Source: Treponema sp. (GTDB lineage Bacteria; Spirochaetota; Spirochaetia; Treponematales; Breznakiellaceae). Taken from it: a stretch of 17,335 nt of DNA. The notes beneath the pieces were generated by a model. That model had not been told where the DNA came from. It ran no database searches and saw only the letters and a program-made list of their open reading frames with translations. Shown one piece after another: positions 7,325-13,773 of this stretch (positions are counted from its first letter, which is position 1; every line of letters begins with the position of its first letter). A program made the position numbers and the translations under genes. The stretch covers positions 1 through 17,335 of the forward strand of contig JAISLX010000131.1 in assembly GCA_031277045.1 (NCBI GenBank). The letters run 5' to 3'.

Positions 7325-7370
7325 TAAAAACGCGCCGGACGCGCGCCGCAGTACCCTTTTGCCGGGGAAG

Positions 7371-7691
7371 TCAGCCTACATACCGCTTAAAAACCTCAGT
7401 CATTGCCAGATTGACGGTCTTTGTAAGATCTTCGGATATATGATTGAGCAATTCTTTATCATCATCGGGGGCAATATCCTCCAAAAAAAGCTTGTAGACC
7501 TCCACGCCAAGGGCATTTGACAGCTTTGACAGCATTTCCGGCTGGGGGAATTTAAGGCCCCGTTCAATATTGCTTAAAAAATTGATTGAGATGTCCGCTT
7601 TTTCGGATAGATCGGCCTGGGAAAGCCCCCTTCTGGCCCGCAATAACTTGATATTTCCGCCTAGGATATCTTTTATAGTCTGTCCGTCCAT
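7371..7691 (-). CDS. XRE-family helix-turn-helix regulator, copy 1
   Basis: 106 residues. A Cro/C1-type HTH occupies roughly residues 14-67: IKLLRARRGLSQADLSEKAD, the recognition segment SINFLSNIERG, then PQPEMLSKLSNALGVEVYKLF. The C-terminal 35 residues are acidic and helical, perhaps for dimerisation. The ATG at 7691 is forced: an in-frame TGA lies two codons upstream. A GAGGAGG lies about 17 nt upstream, longer than ideal. It is divergent from the outer-membrane protein gene at 7955, with a palindrome and direct repeat in between that could be its operator. It is paralogous to the gene at 8797-9117 (same length and layout). Probably a DNA-binding repressor of itself and its neighbour; target inferred from position. 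Confidence 0.88.
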   Translation of the reverse strand: MDGQTIKDILGGNIKLLRARRGLSQADLSEKADISINFLSNIERGLKFPQPEMLSKLSNALGVEVYKLFLEDIAPDDDKELLNHISEDLTKTVNLAMTEVFKRYVG

Positions 7692-7738
7692 GCCTCACAG
7701 CCCCGCAGCCTCCTCTATTGAAGTACACTTTGCCGCTG

Positions 7739-7784
7739 TTGACAAAACCCTAATAGGACAATAGTCTATAACCCTAATTGGGTT
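7739..7784 (+). promoter_or_regulatory. Candidate promoter and XRE operator, copy 1
   Basis: TTGACA at 7739-7744 is a consensus -35. The best -10 at 17 bp (TAGTCT, 7762) is poor. AACCCTAAT occurs twice, at 7746-7754 and 7770-7778, 24 bp apart. The second lies in the palindrome AACCC-TAATT-GGGTT (7770-7784). Such a dyad plus direct repeat over a promoter between a regulator and its divergent neighbour is the usual arrangement for an XRE operator. Binding is inferred. Confidence 0.5.
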
Positions 7785-7881
7785 TCCCGTGGTTTGCCGC
7801 GTTTCGGTGGCGGCGATTACGCCGGAAAACGGGGCGCCGCGGCCGGGCGCGGCGACGCCGTCTGCGGGCCCGGCCGGCGCT

Positions 7882-7947
7882 TCCCCGCGAGGGGACGCCT
7901 GCCCCTGCGGGCGGGAATTTCAGGGGGCTGAAGGCCCCGCGAGGAGT
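7882..7947 (+). promoter_or_regulatory. Structured 5' leader of outer-membrane protein 1
   Basis: Three successive stem-loops precede the ribosome binding site GAGGAG. H1 is TCCCC-GCGA-GGGGA (7882-7895), with a GNRA loop. H2 is CCTGCCC-CTGC-GGGCGGG (7898-7915), 7 bp with one T-G wobble. H3 is GGGGC-TGAAG-GCCCC (7924-7938). The same three stems, with the same 8-nt H2-H3 spacing, occur before the paralogous gene (9337-9393). Loop sequences differ while stems are kept, which favours a structured RNA over chance. Confidence 0.6.
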
Positions 7948-7954
7948 TTTTCAC

Positions 7955-8650
7955 ATGAAAAAACTTGTGCTGTTTTCGGTTCTTGCGGCGGCGGCCGCGG
8001 CGGGGGCGTTCGCCCTGCCTGAGTTCAAGGCCGGCGCAGGCGCGGGCGGCTTTTTTACCAGTGATTCAGGCGGAGGGGTTGAAGTATCGGCCGGGGGGCA
8101 AACCATGTCGATGAAAACCCCCTATGCCGGCGGCGGCGGTTTCGCGTTTGTGGACCTAACCTACGCGGAACTGTCGCTGGGCGTTTTCGGCGGCGGCGGT
8201 ACAACAAAACTGAGCGTGGGGAGCATCTCCCTGGGAGCCGGTATGTCCGTTACGGGGCTTGATATTGGGCTGCTGTTAAAATACCCCTTTGCAATCGGCG
8301 AAAAGCTTTCGCTGTTTCCCCTTGTGGGCAGCACCTGCCGGGTTATGCTTTCCGCACAAGATACGGACGGAAACAAGGTGCGGCATATTACGATTAACGA
8401 TCATGCCGGTAAAGAAGCGGATCCGGGGGATTTCAGCGCGCTGTGGTTTAACTTTGGCGGCGGTCTTGATGTTTTGTTCACCGATCATGTTTTTTTACGC
8501 GGGGAAGCCCTGTACGGGCTGCGGACCGTGAACAAATATGAAAAAGACTTTGATAAGGTTATTTCAGATATCGCTATTCCGGGGGTGGATACCAAGGCCC
8601 TGCCGGGGCACGGCTTTTTGGTAAAGCTTGCCGTGGGATACCGGTTCTAA
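7955..8650 (+). CDS. Outer-membrane beta-barrel protein, copy 1
   Basis: 231 residues. The start is the ATG at 7955, preceded by GAGGAG and giving a textbook signal peptide (MKK, hydrophobic core, Ala-rich end, likely cleavage after AFA at 18-20); longer in-frame extensions run through the structured leader. The mature part is Gly-rich with alternating hydrophobic and polar strands (TPYAGGGGFAFVDLTYAEL, VFLRGEALYGLRTV) and ends in AVGYRF. A terminal Phe is the usual signal for outer-membrane insertion by BamA. No lipobox Cys is visible. The size suits an eight-stranded barrel. It is paralogous to the gene at 9410-10087, with near-identical N-termini and strong similarity in strands and C-terminus. 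Its function, whether adhesion, permeability or other surface role, is not readable from sequence. Confidence 0.82.
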   Translation: MKKLVLFSVLAAAAAAGAFALPEFKAGAGAGGFFTSDSGGGVEVSAGGQTMSMKTPYAGGGGFAFVDLTYAELSLGVFGGGGTTKLSVGSISLGAGMSVTGLDIGLLLKYPFAIGEKLSLFPLVGSTCRVMLSAQDTDGNKVRHITINDHAGKEADPGDFSALWFNFGGGLDVLFTDHVFLRGEALYGLRTVNKYEKDFDKVISDIAIPGVDTKALPGHGFLVKLAVGYRF

Positions 8651-8661
8651 AAATTTTTTTA

Positions 8662-8695
8662 CGCGGCTGCTGTTCAGACGGCCGCGGCTTTTTTT
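8662..8695 (+). terminator. Terminator of outer-membrane protein 1
   Basis: CGCGGC (8662-8667) pairs with GCCGCG (8681-8686) across a 13-nt loop and is followed, after GC, by seven T (8689-8695). It starts 11 nt after the stop codon. Its 3' arm and T-run are part of a unit of the decayed 21-bp repeat, which suggests that these repeat units can act as terminators. Confidence 0.6.
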
Positions 8696-8780
8696 CTTTG
8701 GGCCGGGGCCTTAATTCTCCGGGCCGGAATGTCCTCCAGGGCCGCCTTTTCCGTTTCTTCCCGGTGACGGGCCGGGGCGG
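8679..8780. repeat. Decayed copy of the 21-bp repeat array
   Basis: Units starting at 8679, 8700 and 8721 are exactly 21 bp apart and share the core GGCC(G)(C/G)GGC(C) followed by a pyrimidine tract. Related but out-of-register GGGCCG motifs continue near 8739 and 8769. It lies 3' of the second XRE gene, in the same place and orientation as the intact array at 7103-7324 beside the first, so it was probably duplicated with the module and has since degenerated. Confidence 0.6.
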
Positions 8781-8796
8781 TCTGCGGTCCTGCGGG

Positions 8797-9117
8797 CTAG
8801 TCTTTGCAGGCGCCTGAGAGGGTTTCTTGTATGGCGTCCCGCACAACCTGTTTCATGTCGGTAACAATCTCCCGGCGCAGGCGTTCAAGCGCTTCGTCAA
8901 AGGTATCGGATGCGCTGAAAAGCCGGTGGGGCTCGACTTCCAGGGCTTTGGCAAGGCGTTCGAGCATTTCGGGCTTGGGGTATTTGTTGCGCGTCTCGAT
9001 CATGGCGATGTAGTGGGTGGATACGTCGGCTTTTTCCGCCAGTTGTTCCTGGGTTAGGCCCAGCTTCAGGCGGTTTAGCTTAAAATTCCGGGCCAAAATT
9101 TCTCTAATGCCTGTCAT
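8797..9117 (-). CDS. XRE-family helix-turn-helix regulator, copy 2
   Basis: 106 residues. The HTH spans about residues 12-65: FKLNRLKLGLTQEQLAEKAD, STHYIAMIETRNK, PKPEMLERLAKALEVEPHRLF. The C-terminal part is a charged amphipathic helix (EALERLRREIVTDMKQVV). The ATG at 9117 gives an N-terminus matching copy 1, but no ribosome binding site is near it. A perfect AAGGAGG lies at rc 9162-9168, too far upstream, and the frame between is open without an ATG, GTG or TTG at useful spacing. It is divergent from the barrel gene at 9410. ATGACC at 9131 and GGTCAT at 9185, the latter beside the -10 of the divergent gene, form an inverted repeat that could be half-sites. Likely local repressor, by analogy with copy 1. 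Confidence 0.87.
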   Translation of the reverse strand: MTGIREILARNFKLNRLKLGLTQEQLAEKADVSTHYIAMIETRNKYPKPEMLERLAKALEVEPHRLFSASDTFDEALERLRREIVTDMKQVVRDAIQETLSGACKD

Positions 9118-9166
9118 GTATGTTCGTACTATGACCTCTTCGGCAATGTTATATGCTTTATCCTCC

Positions 9167-9196
9167 TTGACTAATTTCCTATGTGGTCATTATAAT
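9167..9196 (+). promoter_or_regulatory. Sigma-70-type promoter of outer-membrane protein 2
   Basis: TTGACT (9167-9172), an 18-bp spacer and a perfect TATAAT (9191-9196). Transcription from about 9203 would give a leader of roughly 205 nt that includes the three-hairpin element. The -35 overlaps the sequence that reads AAGGAGG on the other strand, upstream of the divergent regulator. Confidence 0.72.
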
Positions 9197-9336
9197 TTGC
9201 CTAAACGTGCATTTCCTGGAGAATTTTACGGTCCGCAGGCCGTAGTTCGGGGAAGCGCGCCTAAAAACGGGCTGTTTTGGCCTGTTTGCGGCAACATCCG
9301 CCGGACGGCTCCGTATAGGGCTAAACCGGCTGTTGC

Positions 9337-9400
9337 TTCCCCGCAAGGGGAAACCTGCCCGTGCGGGCGGGAATTTTACGGGGCAAAGGCCCCAGGAGGA
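9337..9400 (+). promoter_or_regulatory. Structured 5' leader of outer-membrane protein 2
   Basis: Paralogue of the leader at 7882. H1 is TTCCCC-GCAA-GGGGAA (9337-9352), again with a GNRA loop. H2 is CCTGCCC-GTGC-GGGCGGG (9354-9371). H3 is GGGGC-AAAG-GCCCC (9380-9393). The ribosome binding site GGAGGAG follows at once, with the ATG at 9410. H1 gains one T-A pair relative to copy 1, while the loops change in all three hairpins. Confidence 0.6.
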
Positions 9401-9409
9401 GTTTTTCAC

Positions 9410-10087
9410 ATGAAAAAACTCGTGTTACTTTCGGTTCTTGCGGCGTTTACCGCGGCGGGGGCGTTCGCTATCAGCGCGGGCGCGGGCGGTTACTTTACCA
9501 GTGATTTCGGCGGAGGGGCTGAAAGCTCCCTCGTTTCCGTAAAAACCCCCTATGCCGGCGGCGGCGGTTTCGCGTTTCTTGACCTAACCTACGCGGAACT
9601 GTCGTTCGGCTTTTTCGGCGGCGGCGGTACATCAAAAATGAAAATAACCATACCGGGGGTGACCATAGGAGGGGTTAGTATCGTCGAACCAACGGAAGTG
9701 AAAACGGAAGGCAAGACGTCCATTTCGGGACTTGATATTGGGCTGCTGGGAAAATTCCCCATTGCCATTGGCAAAAAGCTTTCGGTATTTCCCCTTCTGG
9801 GCATTACCTACCGGGTTGTGCTTTCCGAAAACGATAAGGACGGAAAGAAGGTAAAAAACTTTGCTGGTAAAGAAATCGACCCAGGGGATTTCAGCGCGCT
9901 GTGGTTTAAAGGCGGCGCCGGTCTGGATGTTTCGCTCACCGATAAACTTTATCTGCGCGGGGGGCTCTTGTACGGGCTACGGGCCGCGAACAAGTTTGAA
10001 AACGACCTGCTTGATACAAAGGCAGCAAATATCATTTTACTTGGGCACGGGCTTGATGCAACGCTCGCCGTGGGGTACCGGTTCTAA
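9410..10087 (+). CDS. Outer-membrane beta-barrel protein, copy 2
   Basis: 225 residues. ATG at 9410, 9 nt after GGAGGAG. The signal peptide MKKLVLLSVLAAFTAAGAFA has its likely cleavage after AFA. The mature part is a Gly-rich barrel with the same landmarks as copy 1: KTPYAGGGGFAF.DLTYAELS, FFGGGGT, GLDIGLL, DPGDFSALWF, LYGLR and C-terminal AVGYRF. The variable stretch is around residues 75-105 (PGVTIGGVSIVEPTEVKTE), longer than in copy 1, as expected if an extracellular loop differs. The gene is followed by a three-stem repeat and a strong terminator. Function unknown beyond an outer-membrane location. Confidence 0.82.
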   Translation: MKKLVLLSVLAAFTAAGAFAISAGAGGYFTSDFGGGAESSLVSVKTPYAGGGGFAFLDLTYAELSFGFFGGGGTSKMKITIPGVTIGGVSIVEPTEVKTEGKTSISGLDIGLLGKFPIAIGKKLSVFPLLGITYRVVLSENDKDGKKVKNFAGKEIDPGDFSALWFKGGAGLDVSLTDKLYLRGGLLYGLRAANKFENDLLDTKAANIILLGHGLDATLAVGYRF

Positions 10088-10102
10088 ATTTTTTAAGCGG
10101 GT

Positions 10103-10147
10103 GTTGCCGAACCTTTGGTTCGCCGGAAACTGAGGTTTCCGGACAAC
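10103..10147. repeat. Dispersed hairpin repeat, copy 1 (three-way junction)
   Basis: GTTG (10103-10106) can pair with CAAC (10144-10147), closing two adjacent hairpins: CGAACC-TTT-GGTTCG (10108-10122) and CCGGAAAC-TGAG-GTTTCCGG (10123-10142). A diverged copy lies at 16651-16690. The element sits 15 nt after the barrel-protein stop. It is probably a repeated intergenic element and has no T-run of its own. Confidence 0.6.
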
Positions 10148-10170
10148 TCTATTTCCGCCGTCAGTTCCAA

Positions 10171-10212
10171 AAGCGCCCGGCGCCGAATCGAAAGATGTGG
10201 CGCCGGGCGTTT
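10171..10212. terminator. Strong terminator hairpin after outer-membrane protein 2
   Basis: CGCCCGGCGCC (10174-10184) pairs perfectly with GGCGCCGGGCG (10199-10209) across a 14-nt loop; AAG and TTT extend the stem with one wobble. TTTACTTT follows on the + strand and TTTTGG on the - strand. It can therefore end both the barrel-protein transcript and that of the convergent kinase gene. The rest of 10213-10320 shows no gene. Confidence 0.7.
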
Positions 10213-10320
10213 ACTTTCCAAGGGCCGGAATTTACCAAAACATTGAAGAATTTTTAACCACAAAGGCGCGCTACGCTGCTCGCGGCGGAGTTCTTCATTC
10301 CTTCCTTCTGCGCCTGGGTA

Positions 10321-11778
10321 TTAAACCGGACTTTGCGAATGATGGGCGCCGAAGTAGGGTTTAAGGGTCCGGTAGAGTTCCCGGTACATGCCGAAACGGT
10401 CCCCGTAGAGGGTTTCCGCGGCGGGTTCAAAGACCCGCTCTATTCTGACCAGGGCGGCGGAAGCTTCCGCCGGGGAGGCGTAGCTTCCCAGGGCCACGGC
10501 GCTGAGCATGGCCAGGCCCAGAAGTTCCGCGTCCCGCTGGGCGGGGAGCAGCACCGGGCGGCGGCTGATGTCGGCTTTAAGCTGGTTGAGGAAAGGGCTT
10601 TCCGAGGGGCCGCCGGTAACCCGAAGCTCCCCTACCCGGACTCCGCACTCTTCCATCACGGTAACAACATCCCGGATGGCAAAGCAGACTCCCTCGCACA
10701 CGGCCCTGGCAAGTTCGGCCCGGCCGGTGGTAAGGCTTAGGCCCTGGAACACTCCCCTGGCGCGGGGGTCCCAGAGGGGGGCCCGCTCCCCCGCCAGATA
10801 GGGCAGGAAGATAAGCCCCCCGGCGCCGGGCCGGGCTTCCGCCGCCAGTTTATAAAACGATTCGTAGGGCAGGGCCTTTATGCCCAAAAGTTCCTTGACC
10901 CAGGAGATGGCCCTGCCGCTTGTGGAGATGATCCCCGACAGGTTCCACAGGGGTTTGATGGGGTGGCCGTAGCTCATAAGGCGGCTGTCCGTGATCCGCG
11001 TTTCGGTACAGAGGTTTATTCCTTCGGAACTGCCGGACCGTCCGCAGGCCTGCCCCGCCCTGGTTACGCCGGTTCCCAGGATGGACACAAAGAAATCCGG
11101 GCCCCCGGCGAATACTTTGAGGCCCCGCGGAAAGCCGAAATGGGCGGAGGCCCCGGCGCCGACGGTCCCGATAAGTTCGCCGGGAGCGGCGGGGGGGGGA
11201 AATTTGGCGCTTTCCAGCCCCAGCCCCTCCAGCATCGCCTTGTCCCAGTACCAGCGTTCAAAGCCCCGGGAAGGAATGACGGTGCGGGCTTCCCCGGTCA
11301 GGGCAAAGACCAAATACTCCGGGGCGAACAGAAAGTACCGGGTTTTTTCGTAGAGTCCAGGTTCCCGGTTTTTTATCCACAGGGCTTTGGGGACAAAGAA
11401 ACTGGGGTCCACATAGGCGCCCGCCAGTTCCGAGACCTTCGCGGACTCTTCCCCGGCCCGCCGGTCCAGCCACAGCAGGGCCCTGCCGGCGGGGAGGGAG
11501 AGTCCCGCGCCGCCGCACGCGGGGTTCCCTGTTACGGGAACCAGGGTTGGCCCGTTTCCGGAGACAGCCAAGGCTTCCAGCCCCCCCAGGTCGCCCAGGC
11601 GGGACACGGCGGCCCCAAAAGCCTCCAGCCAGACGCCGCTTTCCGCCTCCCCGCCGCTTGCGGGCGTGGGGACCGCCGTCTGCTGAAGGCGGTCCCCGTT
11701 GCGGCTAAAAATCGCCGCCTTGAGGGTGGAGGTTCCAATATCGACGGTAAGTATCAAGAATTCGCCCCTGTCCGGCAT
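10321..11778 (-). CDS. FGGY-family sugar kinase (xylulokinase-like)
   Basis: 485 residues, normal for the family. It transfers phosphate from ATP to a sugar or polyol in the cytoplasm. Landmarks: the N-terminal ILTVDIGTSTLKA phosphate loop (D13), LLWLDRRA (102-108), AGGPDFF with the likely catalytic D228, LGTG next to it, the FGGY signature near 335-356 (PYLAGERAPLWDPRARG) and VTGGPSESPFLNQLKAD for ATP binding. The overall pattern is nearest xylulokinase, but GGPD in place of the usual GGGD and the absence of an isomerase neighbour leave the substrate open. The ATG at 11778 has no ribosome binding site; a TTG at 11757 has AGGGG 7 nt upstream and keeps the whole phosphate loop, so it may be the real start. 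The gene is separated from glgA by a terminator. Confidence 0.86.
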   Translation of the reverse strand: MPDRGEFLILTVDIGTSTLKAAIFSRNGDRLQQTAVPTPASGGEAESGVWLEAFGAAVSRLGDLGGLEALAVSGNGPTLVPVTGNPACGGAGLSLPAGRALLWLDRRAGEESAKVSELAGAYVDPSFFVPKALWIKNREPGLYEKTRYFLFAPEYLVFALTGEARTVIPSRGFERWYWDKAMLEGLGLESAKFPPPAAPGELIGTVGAGASAHFGFPRGLKVFAGGPDFFVSILGTGVTRAGQACGRSGSSEGINLCTETRITDSRLMSYGHPIKPLWNLSGIISTSGRAISWVKELLGIKALPYESFYKLAAEARPGAGGLIFLPYLAGERAPLWDPRARGVFQGLSLTTGRAELARAVCEGVCFAIRDVVTVMEECGVRVGELRVTGGPSESPFLNQLKADISRRPVLLPAQRDAELLGLAMLSAVALGSYASPAEASAALVRIERVFEPAAETLYGDRFGMYRELYRTLKPYFGAHHSQSPV

Positions 11779-11798
11779 TTCGCGGCGGTTCGCGGGGT

Positions 11799-11820
11799 AA
11801 AAAACCGGCTTTCAGCCGGA
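11799..11820 (-). terminator. Terminator after glgA
   Basis: Read on the - strand: CCGGCT-GAA-AGCCGG, a perfect 6-bp stem, followed by six T. It lies 40 nt past the glgA stop and ends the ligase-ACT-glgA transcript, so the kinase gene downstream likely needs its own promoter. Confidence 0.85.
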
Positions 11821-11859
11821 TTCCGCGGGATTCCACGCGCGAAACGCGGCGCGCCGCCG

Positions 11860-13344
11860 TCAGCGCAGGCAGCTCTTGTAGAGTTCAACGTACTTTTTCG
11901 CGGATTTTTCCCAGGAAAAGTTCTTTTTCATCCCGGCGATCCGCATGGCCTGGATCTGGGGCCGCCGGTTGTACCAGGCCCACACCGCCCAGCCTACGGT
12001 GTCGTAGATAGCCTGGGGGCTCAACTCATCGAACACAAAGCCCGTACCCTCCCCGGTTTCCTGGTTAAAATTCTCCACCGTGTCCGCCAGGCCCCCGGTG
12101 TTCCTGACGATGGGCGGAGTGCCGTAGGCCAGGGAGTACATCTGGTTAAGCCCGCAGGGTTCGTAACGGCTGGGCATCAGAAAAAAGTCGCTGCCCGCCT
12201 CGATAAGGTGGCTTAGGTCTTCCCGGTAACCGATATGGCACTTGAAATTGGGGAGCCGGGAAGCAAGGTTCCGGATTTCGTGTTCGCACCAGGATTCCCC
12301 GGAACCAAGCAGGACCAGTTGGACCTCCATGTCCCGGCAGATGGACCAGGCGGAACCGTGGCCGGGGCCGAAAAGATCGCCCACTCCCTTTTGATCGGTC
12401 AGACGGGTTACCATGCCGATAACCGGCAGATCCGCGTCAACGGCAAGGCCGAATTTCCGCTGCAGGGCCTCTTTTGCCCTGGCTTTGCCTTCGGTAAGGC
12501 TGGAAACGCCGTATTTTTTGGGAATATAGGCGTCCCTGGCGGGGTTCCAGACCGCCGTATCAATGCCGTTAAGGATTCCCACGTAGTCGGCGGAACGGTA
12601 GCGCAGTACCCCGTCGAGGTGGAAACCCTGGGCCTGGGTCTTGGTTTCTTCCGCGTAATGGGGGGAGACGGTGCTGAGTTTGTCCGCGCTGTAAAGGCCC
12701 GCTTTAAGAATGTTCATCATGTTCCAGTCTTCAAAGCCGGCGTTGTAAAACACGTCCCAGCCCAGCCCCACGCAGCCGTAGTTGTCCTTGCCGTAAACAC
12801 CCTGGTAGCCCAGGTTGTGGATGGTCAGTACCGACGCGGTTTTGGCGAATTCGCCGCGCTCCCCCAGGGGCCGTTCCCAGAATTTGAGGTACACGTTCAC
12901 CAGGGCGCTGGGCCAGTCGTGGGAGTGCAGCACGTCGGGGAACCAGCCTGTTTTGCGGCACAGTTGGAACACCGAGCGGCTAAAAAAGCTGAAGCGCCGG
13001 GGGTTGTCCAAAAAGTCCGGTTCCCAGGGGTTGCCGTAGATTCCCTCCCGGCCAAAGAACTTTTCGTGGTCGATAAAGTAAACCGGGACGGGATTTTTGG
13101 AGGGAGAGCCCGGCAAAACGGCGGTGTAAACGGCGCACCATTCCTCCCCGCCGCCCACGGGGACGCCCATAGCCCCCTCCAGCGGGGTAAGGCCTGACCG
13201 GTCGATACCGTAGTACCGGGGCAGGACTATCCGTACCTCATGTCCAAGTTTTGCCAGCGCGATGGAAAGGGCGGAAACCATGTCCGCCAGTCCGCCGGTC
13301 TTCGCGTAGGGGTGGGCCTCGCTGGAGGCCATGAGAATCTTCAT
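11860..13344 (-). CDS. glgA: Glycogen synthase (ADP-glucose type, GT5)
   Basis: 494 residues, close to the family norm of about 480. It transfers glucose from ADP-glucose to the non-reducing end of alpha-1,4-glucan. Landmarks: the N-terminal KTGGLAD (15-21, substrate-binding Lys), VLHSHDWPSALV, LTIHNLGYQGVYG, GILNGIDTAVWNP, MVTRLTDQKG, the C-terminal SRYEPCGLNQMYSLAYGTPP with the catalytic-region Glu, and NTGGLADTV. All key segments are present. The ATG is 3 nt after the ACT-protein stop with only a weak ribosome binding site, so translation is probably coupled. No glgC, glgB or glgP lies in the window. Its place at the end of a phenylacetate-ligase/ACT unit is unexpected. Confidence 0.95.
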   Translation of the reverse strand: MKILMASSEAHPYAKTGGLADMVSALSIALAKLGHEVRIVLPRYYGIDRSGLTPLEGAMGVPVGGGEEWCAVYTAVLPGSPSKNPVPVYFIDHEKFFGREGIYGNPWEPDFLDNPRRFSFFSRSVFQLCRKTGWFPDVLHSHDWPSALVNVYLKFWERPLGERGEFAKTASVLTIHNLGYQGVYGKDNYGCVGLGWDVFYNAGFEDWNMMNILKAGLYSADKLSTVSPHYAEETKTQAQGFHLDGVLRYRSADYVGILNGIDTAVWNPARDAYIPKKYGVSSLTEGKARAKEALQRKFGLAVDADLPVIGMVTRLTDQKGVGDLFGPGHGSAWSICRDMEVQLVLLGSGESWCEHEIRNLASRLPNFKCHIGYREDLSHLIEAGSDFFLMPSRYEPCGLNQMYSLAYGTPPIVRNTGGLADTVENFNQETGEGTGFVFDELSPQAIYDTVGWAVWAWYNRRPQIQAMRIAGMKKNFSWEKSAKKYVELYKSCLR

Positions 13345-13347
13345 AAG

Positions 13348-13764
13348 CTAGAACTGTTCCACCACGGAAAGGCCGTTATCCTTGATGATGCCAAGGCCCT
13401 TTTCATGATCCGCCAGTTTGAAAATGACCACCGCCTTTCCCGCCGTTCCTTCCAGCGAGGCGTACAGGTATTCGATGTTTACCTTGGACTTCTGGAAAAG
13501 CTCCATAATCCGGGCAAGGCTGCCGGGATTGTCGTCAATTTCCACCGCCGCCACATCGGAAACCCTGGTGGTAAAACCGCCCGCGTTCAGGGCCCGCAGG
13601 GCGTCGTCGCGCTTGTCCACGATGAGCCGCAGAATGCCGAAATCCGCCGTATCCGCGATGCTGATGGCCCGGATGTTGATCCCCGCGCCGGCCAGGGTCC
13701 GGGTTACTTCCGCAAGCCGGCCCGCGTTATTCTCCAGGAAAACCGATATTTGTTGTATGCCCAT
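13348..13764 (-). CDS. Tandem ACT-domain protein
   Basis: 138 residues made of two ACT domains and nothing else: about residues 3-70 (QISVFLENNAGRLAEVTRTL, then GINIRAISIAD) and 72-138 (AVEIDDNPGSLARIMELF, then VNIEYLYAS). Each begins with the beta-strand/NxxGxL(A) signature of small-molecule-binding ACT domains, which usually bind amino acids. The ATG follows AGGGGGATAAC, only 9 nt past the ligase stop. Double-ACT proteins are commonly found next to phenylacetate-CoA ligase genes in anaerobes, where they may sense an aromatic amino acid or aryl acid. That role is inference. Confidence 0.9.
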   Translation of the reverse strand: MGIQQISVFLENNAGRLAEVTRTLAGAGINIRAISIADTADFGILRLIVDKRDDALRALNAGGFTTRVSDVAAVEIDDNPGSLARIMELFQKSKVNIEYLYASLEGTAGKAVVIFKLADHEKGLGIIKDNGLSVVEQF

Positions 13765-13773
13765 GTTATCCCC

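Noticed and set aside
7092..7520. A + strand frame translating the 21-bp array into Gly-Gln-Gly-Leu-Phe heptapeptides
   Set aside because: The 22-bp unit shifts the frame halfway through, and the frame then enters the XRE gene antisense; there is no ribosome binding site or domain.
7778..7954. N-terminal extension of the first barrel protein
   Set aside because: The extension is Arg/Pro-rich, runs through three hairpins and would bury a perfect signal peptide; the ATG at 7955 has GAGGAG in front and matches the paralogue.
10213..10320. Possible gene or RNA between the terminator and the kinase stop
   Set aside because: Only short frames and weak GGCGC/GCGCC pairings are present, with no ribosome binding site or convincing structure.
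10963..12216. A 417-codon open frame on the + strand
   Set aside because: Antisense to the FGGY kinase and glgA. It spans the terminator between them and has Pro/Gly/Arg-biased composition typical of a shadow frame.
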